Shown here in pieces: positions 33,601-44,904 of a stretch of DNA of 64,000 nucleotides. Numbering within the stretch: the stretch's first letter is position 1; every line of letters starts with the position of its first letter. This stretch comes from Klebsormidium nitens (lineage: Eukaryota; Streptophyta; Klebsormidiophyceae; Klebsormidiales; Klebsormidiaceae): contig DF237097.1 of NCBI GenBank assembly GCA_000708835.1, forward strand, positions 1-64,000, written 5' to 3'. A program made the translations under genes and the position numbers. Below the pieces are notes generated by a model, which was not told the origin of the DNA, searched no databases, and saw nothing but the letters and a program-made list of their open reading frames with translations.

Positions 33601-36600
33601 GTTTGACCTTTTTGTCTGGCTCCCCTAGCTACTTCGGCCGAAACCATCTGGTTTCGGAGCTTAACCCTCCCATCATCTTGACCTCCTTGGTCAGATACTT
33701 AAGCTGCTCAAAGGGACACAAAATTGAAAGCCAATTCCTGAAAACGCCTCTATTACAGCTTCCTTGACTTAATTTGAAGTGCCTGAGCTGACATCGCTCT
33801 CCTTTCCGCAGCTGGACCAGCATCTGTTTCGAGGAGCTTGCTTGATTGCAAAGCTGAGGTGAGGTTGATCAGGATGACGATCCTCATGCTGCCTGGCTTT
33901 TCCACACAGCAGTTTTGACTGATCCATGCAAAGTATTCCAGAGCGGAAGTGTTGCAACACCATGCAACGTGTCATGCAACGTGTGGGGAAAGTTAGCCGA
34001 CCTGTACTGTCTTCTCGTCTGCAGAGAATCGGCTTTGGTCTAGTAAAAGGAACCCTGATGTCGGAGCTTTTCTTGACGCACTGCAAGAGCCTTGGTCGAC
34101 TATCGTGGAATGATCTTGTTTTCGACTAAACGGCTGCTACCCTGAGCAACCTTGAGGCCCGAGTCCGCCTATATCATCGTTCCGCGCCTGTGCATATGTG
34201 GACCACTGAGGCCGCCCCATTTCTTGCAATATCCTGGGGTTTACCATGGACCTTCTGTGGAGAACGTTCCTGGGGAGGATTGACGGCAACATTCACCTTT
34301 GGAACGGGCATTTGTGCAATCTGGCGACTTACAGGAAAGTCCTTTGACAGGACACTCAACGAGAACGTCACCTCTTGAAGGTTTGTTGTGTCAAATCAGG
34401 TCGTGTCCCTTCAGATATCCCGAGATTGATGTGGCGCAGCTGGAGGCTCACGTGGATTCCGTAGCTTCAGTTGTCAGAGCGCGCATCCGTCGGGACGTTG
34501 AGTGAGCAGCAACCGCGTCGAACCTGGTGCCTTACAGAATTTGCCACAGATGTTCTTTGACGAATCAACGGACCAAGGTTTGAGAAACCTAAGGTCAATA
34601 GCTCTTTAAGACTCTATGAAGAAGCAGGTCTGGTTTTCAGCATCAGTCTTCAGTTGTCGGAGGGGGCGTGCTTAGGTTTAATCCGCCTGGTGTGCCTGTG
34701 TTTGCCCAGCCTGCTTCACAATGTGGCAGATCCTCGTTTTTGTGACGACCCCGGACTCAGGCGGTCTGTCACCAATTTGGGGAATCAACATCCGGCTCCT
34801 CACCTACGAAAGACGTTTTGCTTCTTTAAGACCTCTGAAAATTGGTTGCTCGATTTGTGGCTCGATTTCCGAAACCGCTGCTTAAGTTCAAGGAGGAATG
34901 CGTGGCAAATCAGCCCGTTACGGCATGTAACGAGGCCATAACTCAAGCTCGATTGCCGTTGCTCAACGTTCTTGAAAGGGTGCTTTTCTCGACCGAACCT
35001 GTAAACCGGCTCGTTTTGCAGGGGTACCTCGGTCCAGTAGGTACCCAAACCCGAAACGGTCTTCCAAAAATACTCGAACATATCAAGCCTCCATAGAGTA
35101 TATGTCGAAGCTCAAAAGAGTTGACAACCGCCCCTTTTGCAGGGTGACCCGGTGCGGGGGGCCTGCCACCCAAAGGGGGGCTCTAGCCGCGGTGCAGATT
35201 TTGAATGAGGCGCTGTTCGGTACGCCAGACGAGAACGCGGTTTCCGACGACGGGTTCTCGGGGCTCCAGCTGACTGGGAACACTCAGGAGTACTATGTGC
35301 CCGAGAACTCGTTTCTCAACAAGGTGCTGGAGGGGCGAAAGGGCATCCCGATTACGTGAGTGGGGCGGCCAACCATTATGACTTTCTCAAAGTTGATCCA
35401 TAACCTGTTCGCAATCATGCGGACTTGGAACTTCCTGAGCCTGCACCATCTTCTCGTAATCCTTGATTTTCAACCGCATACCTATGCTACTTTCAAGCAC
35501 CTTGCAGTCTACCTGATATGCGTCCAGGAGAATGCTGCATAGGGAGGTGGGGGGCTTTCTACCCCAGACGCGGTATAATCGCCCTCGTCGTGCGTTTCCG
35601 GGACTCTCTCTTGTGCGCTTCCTTGTTCGGAGTCTCCTGCCCTTTGTCAAAGATCCTGCTTTCCCGAGGTCGCAGGCTTGCCATCATCTATGCCACCATC
35701 GGACGGCTGAGCGGCATCCACGTGGACTGCATCGGGATACCGGCACACTTCCTTGTCCGGGTCGGATCCGAAGGGTCCCCCGAGGAGCGCTTCATCGACT
35801 GCTTCCATGGAGGCAGACTACTCACACGAGACGACGTTGCGCAACTGCTGCGGTGAGTCCCATGTCGCAGGCAGGAATGGTCACTCTTTGGTTCTGCTTT
35901 TCCTGCCGGTTCGAGTATTTCAGGGTGTTGACAAGTTTCGCGGAAAAATCCAGAGAACCGTCTGCCCAATGCTCTGGGGGCTTTGATGTCCTTTAAATGT
36001 TGGGTTTGCTTCGCATTCCCGGTTTTGGGTTCTGTCTTCTGATGTCCAAGTTTTGGGTTCGTCTCCAGATGTTCAAAGGGCCCTCAGAGCATTCTGCATC
36101 AAGACATCGACGACCCTTGTTCTCTTGGATTCCAAACATACCCTCTAGAATCTTGCATCCAACCCGGCAACACCTCAAGCTACAGCTGAGCTTGACAGAC
36201 GAGCTCGATCTTGTCACTCTCGTGCAGGTCGATGGGGGTAGCTTATCAACGGGAACTCCTTCGGCCGGCTGCAGCTGTGAGCGTGTGGGCGCGCATGTGC
36301 AACAATCTCGTGGAGGCGTATCGACGGGTAAGCCCTTTCGGTCGGTCGAGATCCCCCAGACAAAGAAGACGCCTTTTAGATTCGTGTAGAGACGATCGCC
36401 GCCTCTATTCTGGATAGTCTGCAAAGCGATGGGGTAGGTTCAGATTACATCTAGGTTGAGTAGAGTGTTTGAATGCTGCAGGAATGGAGAATACTAGGGC
36501 ACTTAAGTTTGTCTCGGAACTTCGTCTCGGAACTTCTGACATTCCTATCAAAATGAGATACTTTGAAAAGAATCCGACGAAAACAAAATATATTTAGATT

Positions 36601-39600
36601 CGTCAACTTTTTGTGGTGGCGACTCCAAGCCTGCTGAACGGAAAAGGATGTTGGCAACGTCATCTCTTACGGGGTCCCAACATGTTGTCCTCGGAACGTA
36701 TTGGCGGTGATCAGTTGCGCGCCGGCCCTATTGCCGTATTGTGCGTCCGGTACGGTCGTTGAGCGTGCGTAGATTCGCAAAAGACGGAATGCCTGCTTGT
36801 GTCAGCAGTCCCCACGCGAAGGGTTGCCAAAAGCTAGAGTTCTCATCTTGCTGGCTTCACTGACCGTAATGTCGATCTGGACTGAGCTGTGCGGGGGAGT
36901 CTCAAGTCTCATGGACGATCGTGCCTAGCGGGAAGAAATGTTTGCTTCTCCCCCTCAGACGTTTTCGCTCTTGCCTGGAAGCGCCCTTGGCATCGTGTAC
37001 TGACCTTAAGCTTTTTAACATCAGAATCGTGGTTCTTTCTGCAGCAAGAGAACGACCCTGAAGGCCGGCCCCAGATCCGGACGGTACAACGGCGGCTGCT
37101 GCGGACGCTGGACATGCTGCTGGCCGTCTGTCCGCACGAGGCGGGCGCGCGCTTCTTGCGGGTCAAGGTCAGGCTGCCACGTGGACGCTTATCTAACGAA
37201 GCTTCAATCCGTCTCGAATTATGTTGCAGAAGTATTGGTCGTGGGCGTAGGTGCAATTAACGTATACCTCATCGTTACTTTTGGAAGTGAAGAACGTACT
37301 TGAGAAAAGATCCGTTGTTCGCAGATTCACGACAGTTTTGGCAAGATTTTGAGACGCTCAGACTCGAACTGTTGGTCTTCCTAATGTTGTCGTTTGATTG
37401 CCGGTTTGTCATTTCTGACAAGCGGGTCGCCCGTTTGAGGACAGAAACACGCTCACACGAACTATCTAAGACCAAACGGTGCTTTGCTTTTGTCCCTTTG
37501 GAAGTTCGGCTTTTCCTTGTCTTCCTTCTGATCCCCTTTCGCTGCCAGGTCCCTTCATCTCCTGACGTCATGCTCCCGTCACCTCCGCAGGTTGAGCTTG
37601 CGTCACTCCAGTTTGAAGGGGCGTTGGAGGACATACAGGTAAGCTCGCCCTTCTGCGATTCTCCCGTTCAGAATTTTCCTATGCTTGTCTTTTTCCTTGA
37701 GAAGCCCGACTGGAAGGTTGCTTTGTAACAAAGTTTCTCGTTTTTTTATCAGCGAGCCGGACGCTTTGCTGGAGGGTCCGCACACTCTTACGAAACGGTG
37801 TACCGACCACTTGCATTGTCTTTCTCGCTGTGACTTGAAAGGCATGCGAAATGCGGGCGGCGCCCAGGAGACGGGTGGAGTTAGTATGTTGATGGGGGTG
37901 GTTTTGGGCGCAGAGCGTGTAAAGCTCTTGGTTTTGGCTTTTGCGTTGAAGACCCGGGGGACTCAAGAGTCCAGGTCAAACTGTGTGCAAAAGAACACAC
38001 CAGCACACCACTTGCAGGCCCTTCTGAGAATGGAGGAGGCCACGAGATCCGGTCTCAGTACGGCCTTCTCTTTATCCAAACGAAAGAAACAGAATCAGCG
38101 ACGGCGGGCAAGGTATGCGGACAAAGAAGACCGGGGAACTCGAACCTCAGGTCAAACGTGTGTTGAATGGAATTGACCAGCATACGCCTTGCAGGCCCTT
38201 CTGAGAATGGAGGAGGCCGGCCGGGAGACTCCCCCACGAGCACTGCTGCTCCAGTATGTGCACCGCGCGCAGGAAATGAAGCGCCAGCATCAGGTGGGGA
38301 ACTTCTTCATCCTTCTTTTCGCATGGCTCTTGTTGGAGTTTAGCAGCCTGCTCTTGCCTTTTCGGTCTTCGTTTCCGCATCCTCCCGCCCGCAACGCTGA
38401 TTTCTCTTTCCGTTTCCGGAAACAAGAGAAGGCTGTACCATCTTGTGACCAAAGCACGGTCTCGGGATGATGACCTCCGTACGGTCGTTGCTTCGAGGAG
38501 AGGGAAGCCACAGCTTGCGTAACATCCTCAATGCTCACATATTAAGGATTTTGTGCTTGCGCGCCGACCTGGGCCAAGACGATTAATCGCCGCTGGGCAA
38601 TCATTCCACCATATTTTTTTAAAGTCGGCATCCTAAGCTAGTTTTCTTTTGCTCGCCTCTCTGCTCACCCCCCGGCGTGAAATTCTGGCCTTTGACCGCA
38701 CCAGTTGCGGTATTTCGACTCTGTTTCCTTCCGCTATTCGGTGCTCCTCTTCTGACTCAAAACGTTGGTTTGCAACAGCCATTAATTGTGTAGTCCCGTC
38801 CATTGTTTGAGCCAGAATACTGACCTGTAAACGCACCTGATCTAATACTCCCGCCCCTTATCCTAGTCAAGGAACTGACCTGTAAACGCACCCCTTCGTT
38901 TATCCCCTCCCACCTTCGGAGCTAGAATACCGGTTGTGAACGCACCTGTTTGTGCATCCCACCCATCTTCGGAGTCAAGATACTGACCACTAATTGCACC
39001 TAACCAAGTAGATCCCGCCCATCTTCCGGGGTCCGTATATGCTTTCAAGCAAGTATCCTTGCCCATCTTCCGAGTTAGACACGGACTGTGACACGACCTA
39101 ACCGACTTTTTCCGCCCATATCGCTAGGGCTGGTGCGAGGAAGTCCGCGCCCCGCGCCCCCCCGGGCTGCTCTACCGGGTGGGGCAAGTGATGCACCACA
39201 TGCAGTACGACTACCGGGGCCTCATCTTCGGGTGGGACCCGGTATGTACCGCCGACGAAGAGTGGATCCAGGCCATGCAGGTGGACCGACTGTCCGGGGG
39301 ACGCGCCCAGCCCTTCTACCGGGTGCTTGTCGACGAGCAGGAGAGGCGCAGCCAGTCTACTTATGGTGAGTCGGGGGGACAGTCGGGGGGACGATCGGGA
39401 GGTACTGTATAACGTTATCTCTAACGAGCAGGAGGGGCGCAGCCTGTCTACCTGTGGCGAGCGAGTTGGGGGATTGGCGGATCTCGGGATTGGGGGTAGA
39501 TCTACCGGGGAAGGTCTTTGGGTGTATGGAGGAATGTTGATGACGTGTGGGTTGACGTAGGAAAGAAGGACCTTTGTTTCAGTGCCGGGTCCCTCCTTCC

Positions 39601-40936
39601 TGCATAATAAAAGGGCCAGGATTTCGTACAGTTGACATTTGGGGCTTACATGAACTCGAAACTCACTTTCCCACGGTCGTGGATCTTTTTCAACAGAGTT
39701 TGCTCTCTGCGGAGCTGAGTATTTGCTAAGACTCCGGGTCGGGAGGTATTTAGTAGGCTGAAGTTCTCTCGCACTTCAGCTCAATGAACTGTGAAGGATT
39801 TTGAGTGAAGGCTCCTAAAGCTTTGCGGGGGTCCGCCCCGAGATCGACGATGTGGATGTGAGTCGATCCGTTGCAAAGCAACCCCTCTCTGAGCGTTCAA
39901 TCTTCATACGCTGTTCTTCAAGCCTAAAGTCTCACGGAAATTTTGCGCGCGTACAAGATCGTTCGCAGGCATGTCACTCGGAGGCACCCAAGTTGACATC
40001 AGCTTTCGGACTGCTTTCGAGTAACGCGCGGAAGCAAGTAAAGGCGTTCTTTTTGTGGAAATCAAATCCCTGCAGGAGCAGCCCATCAACGGATCTTTGA
40101 TAATGCTTCCTCGCAGTGGCTCAGGAGAACATCGAACTGATTGCACCAACTGCCCAACCCTTGCAACTGGAGGAGTTTGGGATGCACTTTTTGGGATTCA
40201 GGTATGGTAATCCACTCGCCGTTCACTTCTGGGGCGACGAAGGTAGCCCACTTATCCGGAAAACCGTGCGGAGCAATCTGGTTTGGAAGCTTTTAAAGAA
40301 AACCGTCACGGAAAGGCATTCGTCTCTCACTAGGCACGTTTCTGCTTGTATTGGAGCTTAGGGTTCAGCGTCCGTTACAACCTTCGCTTGGTTGCCGTTT
40401 GATTTTGAGCTCGCTCCTTCATGCAAGCATTTCCCCTAAGGAACTTTTGCCATCCTTGATGTGGGGCTTCAAGGGGTTTGCTGACGGCTGCTTCGGACTT
40501 GACTGTTGCAACTTCTGAAATGACAGTTTGCAGAGGAAAAGGCGCCTCACTGGCTGTCCTTTTACCGTTCCTGCGGACTGTGCACTCAGATCTGAAGGCC
40601 CAGACTGCCACGTGGCAAGCCACTTCGCATGCCAGCGGCAATCTTTAGCATCGGAACGCCACCTGCGTTGAATTTGGTCCTAGCTTTTGATTACTTGATA
40701 AAGTTGCAGCGTGCCACCTGGTTGGGAGCAATCCTGGGTGAACGTTCATCTAACCTTTCTGCTCCTTCACACTTACCGTATGCCACTATTTGTTGAACTC
40801 AATCTGTCCATTTCTTTTTGGGCCCTTTCGATCTCACTTGTTGCTTGTCTGCTTGATCAGTGCCAACGGCGAGGGTAGCGGGGTCTATGTGCCAAACGCT
40901 TACTTGCGATACCGCTACCCAGAGGACTTTGCGTGA
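30606..40936 (+). CDS. FBXO21: FBXO21-type F-box protein: F-box, SirB1/transglutaminase-like domain, YccV/HspQ-like domain
   Basis: Fifteen exons join in frame to 598 residues: 30606-30656, 31640-31805, 32115-32263, 33264-33401, 33812-33858, 34415-34501, 35143-35355, 35676-35852, 36228-36327, 37045-37167, 37591-37638, 38195-38293, 39128-39365, 40117-40201 and 40861-40936. Residues 10-52 are an F-box (LPGELLLK, then DLLTVSQVCKAWH). Residues about 213-342 are the SirB1-like fold (ENSFLNKVLEGRKGIPIT; CIGIPAHFLVRVG), and short helical repeats follow. Residues 467-545 are the YccV domain (YRVGQVMHHMQYDYRG, GWDP, QPFYRVLVDE), closed by VAQENIELI and a C-terminal YVPNAYLRYRYPED. Order and length match animal FBXO21, a substrate receptor of an SCF ubiquitin ligase. 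Intron 1 uses a GC donor (AAG then GCAAGT). The exon 10 donor has two possible sites 6 bp apart. Confidence 0.9.
32749..32832 (+). repeat. Perfect 42-bp tandem duplication in FBXO21 intron 3
   Basis: Two identical 42-bp units, beginning TTCTTTCGAGAACTGC at 32749 and 32791, sit head to tail. Absence of any difference implies a recent event, unlike the decayed exon-edge echoes elsewhere in this gene. Confidence 0.9.
34995..35150 (+). repeat. Weak echo of the FBXO21 exon 7 acceptor, 121 bp upstream
   Basis: The stretch near 35003-35035 (AACCGGCTCGTTTTGCAGGG) resembles the true acceptor region at 35126-35150 (AACCGCCCCTTTTGCAGGG). The exon side then diverges quickly. It may be a short tandem duplication or chance similarity of two pyrimidine tracts. 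Confidence 0.4.
37930..38230 (+). repeat. 177-bp tandem duplication across the FBXO21 exon 12 acceptor
   Basis: The acceptor CTTGCAG and the first 24 bases of exon 12 (encoding ALLRMEEA) occur at 38018 and again at the true exon start, 38195. Upstream intron sequence is duplicated too: GAAGACC followed by GGGG and a CAGGTCAAAC-like stretch appears before each copy. The upstream acceptor is intact and its frame stays open for about 50 codons. It is therefore a potential alternative splice site, not only a relic. Confidence 0.85.
38690..39127 (+). repeat. Minisatellite of acceptor-like units ahead of FBXO21 exon 13
   Basis: Units of about 50-60 bp repeat along this stretch, each with some form of ACTGACCTGTAAACGCACCT followed by CCCGCCCATCTTC and a short AG-ending word (GAGCTAG, GAGTCAAG, GAGTTAG). 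Roughly six or seven diverged units are visible. The last ends at the true acceptor CGCTAG before 39128. The intron end thus appears to consist of repeated copies of the splice acceptor region. Confidence 0.75.
39400..39470 (+). repeat. Echo of the 3' edge of FBXO21 exon 13 in the following intron
   Basis: The words ACGAGCAGGAGGGGCGCAGC and TCTACCTGTGGCGAG at 39424-39465 repeat, 91 bp later, the end of exon 13 and its donor (ACGAGCAGGAGAGGCGCAGC, then TCTACTTATGGTGAG). The donor GT has become GC in the echo. Confidence 0.8.
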
Positions 40937-42273
40937 ACACAGTTCCAGCGCGCTACAGACAGCGAACTGCGCTAATATTCACAAGCTGGACCAGGAGCCA
41001 GGGCTGCGACCGTATGCATGCTCCTCCATATCGCGCGCAGATCAATCATTGAGCTTTTGTGGTTATTGTCTAGAAGGAGTTTTGAGCTACGGTTTATTTG
41101 CGGGTAGCCCTCCACGTGTGCACAACCTCCACAATTAAGATAGGGATAGGGATAGGTATAGGTGCTTTTCAAAGTGCATCATTGCACTACGTTAAGCCTA
41201 GGGTAATAGAGACACGTGTTGGTTTATTAAGCATCTTCAAGATCATCGGGTCCGCTAATAGCGGGAACGAACAAGACTGCTACTCTCATCGACGGTTCAT
41301 AGGGTAAGAGATTGGCTGGGGAGTCAAGCGGTCAACCGTGCCAGTATCTTAGCCGTAATCAGCGGATAACCGATGAGTTACGCTTTTGCTCTAGGTCATT
41401 TTTGTTATAGACGCAGTTTGAAGACGTTTTGGCACATAGAACTCTGTTTTGTCTTCGAGTAAGTTTACTTTTAACAATCACTGTTTCTCACAGTTACGTT
41501 AGTGATATAGGTGGGATATGTACTTCTCGTAACACTTGTCCCAATAGTTGCAGCCAATTGCAACACGTGCGTGCTGTATCGAACTTACCTAGATGGTGTA
41601 CATCCAGGTTTCTGCAACTTCCATAAACATTCAACTCGCATGCTGAATTTGATACCGTCTACACAGCAATCATCTACATGGGTCGCGGGCGGCCATATGC
41701 CGATTGTGGCGTGAGTTCAAGATATACTACATATCCGTGTAATGGTTGCTTGCACGTACGTCATGTACATGAAGTGTTGTGCATGGGTCTTAGCTCCTTC
41801 CCTAAGGGATTCGTTATACTTCCAAGCTAGCGAAGCGATAGTATAGAGAGCGGTATGCCAGCCGCGATTCTCTCGTAGTCCCAATCCCATATATTGCTGC
41901 ATCGTGCATGCACGGTCACACCGGGTACTCGAGTCTGGGCGCATAAATCTATGACCCAGCCGTAAACGTCGGATGCTGCATCGAAGGCTCGAGTTGCACC
42001 GAGAAGAACTAAGCTGCATGAGCGTGAAGCTTTCCTACTGGGAGTTGAATATTCAATTTGGACCAAAGGGGTCATATCATGCATTTAGCTGTCGATCGCA
42101 ATTGAGATGTAAGTTGAGCTGATCGACGATATTAAAAGTACAATCTTCTTCATCTAAGCCATGCAAGGTCTCACATGTTCCGAAGCTCGCCAGACAATCG
42201 TCGAACCCCTTAACAAACCGCATGCCTTTTTCATACAAGCACCAACCCCAGGAAAGCGCGGTCGTCACGTCAA
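40937..42273. other. Convergent intergenic region without a supported gene
   Basis: About 1.3 kb between the ends of the FBXO21-like gene and the phosphatase gene. A short run of GATAGG-type repeats lies at about 41140-41162. No open frame with a recognisable motif was found. Confidence 0.5.
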
Positions 42274-44904
42274 TCAAAGCACGGACCAGTGGCTCCTCGC
42301 CAGTCCAAGTGCGCGGAAGCAAACGCCGGCCAACCAGTCCATAGTTGCCAACTCCCACGCAAAGCCCTCGAGCAACGCGAACCGGGCGGCGCTTCCTCCA
42401 CGACCCGTGTCCGTTTCCGCAGACTCCCCTTTTGGAAGTAGCGGAAAAAGCACGCGCGCGCTGTCTGCAGAGTATGCCTCCAAACCGCTTCTCTGTTGGT
42501 CACGTGTCCCCACTCCGAAGTGGACACGTGTACCAGTCCCGTCTATCCTCTTCTCGACTACATGATCTTCTGCGTCGCTCCGCAGAGCACCTAACGCAGC
42601 CCTAAAGGAACCGTCCGTGGAACTTGGGAGGTCTCCCTCATCATTCTCCATCGTAGTTGTCATTGCCCGCGCAGAATCGAGATCGATGCCGTCTCCTAGA
42701 TAGCTTGTTTCCCTGTTTTGCCGCTCCTCCTCTTCCCTCTCGAGAAGACGGCCTGACGTCACCGACTGCCAAGACAGGAGGGCCCTCGAGCCGCGATCCG
42801 CAGAGAGAGAGAACGTTGACGTTCGTTCCTCTTCAACGCTCTCCCCACGTCCCTCCTCTTCTGTCCCGAACAACCTTTTGGCGCAACCTTTTCGTTCGGC
42901 AGGGTGCAGCATCTCATTCCATTTGTTCCCCAGCGGAACCTCGTTCTCGTCTGCGAAGCATTCACCACTTGCTAAATCTTCCAGACCGTCACCGTTTCCT
43001 TGCCAGAGGGAATCATAGGATTCCGTTGATTCCGACGCCGGAACGCCCCCCCGACCAGCCAGGCCGGTCCGAACCGCTTGCCCGGTAAACCGAGGCTTCA
43101 GTGCAACTAGAGAAGACCGCCCATTGCCCCCACTCATCTGCCTCTTCGTAGGCGACATCGAAGCCGTCACTTCCCTTCTCACGGTCGCCTCTTTTTGCGC
43201 TTCCACAATCAAGAAACCCGCCTCTGTCATCTCTTCCCTTCCGCTTATTAAAGCCGCCCTTTCCTGCTCTCCCTCGAGCACCTCTCCCTCTTTTCGACCC
43301 TCTGGACCAGTTCCATTTCCATTGCTCCCAGCGGAAGGCCCGACAACTAGCCCCGGCTTCTGCGGCTCTTCAGCCACTCTCTCACTCACGGCGCCAACCT
43401 CTTCCGAGCCCCCTTCTTGCGCCCATTGCACTGTCTGGCCCCGCTCTAGGTCCTCAACCGTTCCTTTGCCCCCGTCCCCCAACCCCCCGCCCTCCAGAAA
43501 GCTTTCAATCGTCCTTTCCTGAAGTCGTTCATCTAGCAACCTGAGCTGAGCCACGAAGCCCGCGTTAGGGTTCGCTTTCCGCCGGAATTTGCGCACGTGG
43601 CGCTTGGCGTCCGCGTAGCTGAGCCCCCGCCGGGCCATAAGGTATGCCGTGCAGACGGCAGTACTCCGAGAGATGCCTGCGGACGTTCGGAAAGGAGCGT
43701 TCTCTGCGTACGGATCTCAAAAGAGTTTTCGAAACTTAGTTTGCAGGCCTACGATGCCTCAGGCAGAAGGATTGCTGATTTGCGTACGAAGTTGTCGATA
43801 TATCCCACCTTCAGGTTAGAAACGTAGATCGAAAGGTGCCTGCACATGTTCGTGTTGAGAAACGAGAATCGATGCCGAGGTGGAGGACGTTGGCATCTTC
43901 AGATGCTCATCATCCCCGGACGTTAACCACGACCTCTGCATCCGGACACTGATGTCGGTGCAGATTTCAAAAGCCTAAGGACTCACTCGAATTTGTATGA
44001 AGCTGAACACGTTAGGACTGAACGCCACACACAATCAACGGACAGTTGCGCAAGCAAAGCCTTTCCACTAGTACACCTTTCAGTGGCCAGCAAGCAAGAC
44101 ATAAGAGGCAGCAGCTGAGCCCTAGCACATCTTGGATGCAACACGAAAAATGTTTTTGGAAGCTGTGTTGCTTGCTCTGGCCCGCAGGAAAAAACTCGTA
44201 TTCCAGACCCTTACGTTTAGTTCTTTGAGCTTGCTCGCTTTGACCCTTCTTGACTTAGGGATGTGAAAACGCGTGAACAAGCTTACACACTCCGTCTGAG
44301 AATCAGGGTTCTTACCGGGTAGGGCAGATTAAGAAAGTTTAGAGAATCTCTTCCGACACAACTGTCTTGATTGAATGCCAAACTTCAGCGCTTGAATCTT
44401 AAAAAGCGCGTCTGCTTCTTTTAGCACAAAGGTGATCCCAGTTTGGTCTTCCTTAAGAGCACGATGACCTTGCAGTTTGCATTATAATGACTAGAAGCGA
44501 GGCAGGGATGCCCTACCTGCAAAGCAGTGAACAAACACCTTCCCCCGCTCTGCCTTGGCCTGCTCAATGAACTCAAACGCCTGGTCCCACTTCCCTGCCA
44601 GCTCCTCCCCGCACTCGCTCCAGTCTTCCACATCCAAAACAAAGTACTGAAAGCCTATAAATTGCTCGGGGCGTCCATATGTGTCCATCACCGGGAGGAT
44701 ATGAGTGACGCCCAGTCTCCTGAGATTATACGGACACAGGGCCGGGGAGCGTCCCCCGACCAGCAGGCCGCCGTCCAAGTATGCCAGGTCGTTCTTCCAG
44801 CGACAGTAGGCGTTTGCGCACGGAAAGCACGCCGTCTCTTCATGGTGTGGGGCCCAAGCAATCTGCCCTTCGTGGCCGAGACTTCTAGGAGGCCTGGCAG
44901 CCAT
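42274..44904 (-). CDS. Dual-specificity protein phosphatase with a long Ser/Glu-rich tail, two exons
   Basis: Exons in coding order are 44904-44517 and 43676-42274, joining to 596 residues. The catalytic loop is split by the intron: exon 1 ends VFVHCFAG and exon 2 continues ISRSTAVCTAYLMARRG, giving the HCX5R signature with Cys127 and Arg133. The general-acid loop is probably around VLDVEDWSECGEEL. After the catalytic fold come NPNAGFVAQLRLLDERL, typical of this family, and then some 430 residues rich in Glu, Ser and Gly, likely disordered, ending in a hydrophobic stretch (ELATMDWLAGVCF). It would remove phosphate from Tyr and Ser/Thr of a signalling protein such as a MAP kinase; the partner is unknown. 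The ATG at 44904 was chosen because the frame upstream opens only with non-ATG codons. Confidence 0.87.

Noticed and set aside
38018-38113. Extra exon of FBXO21 at the upstream duplicate
   Set aside because: Not added to the gene model because the echo explains it and the conserved continuation follows only the 38195 copy; kept as a finding.
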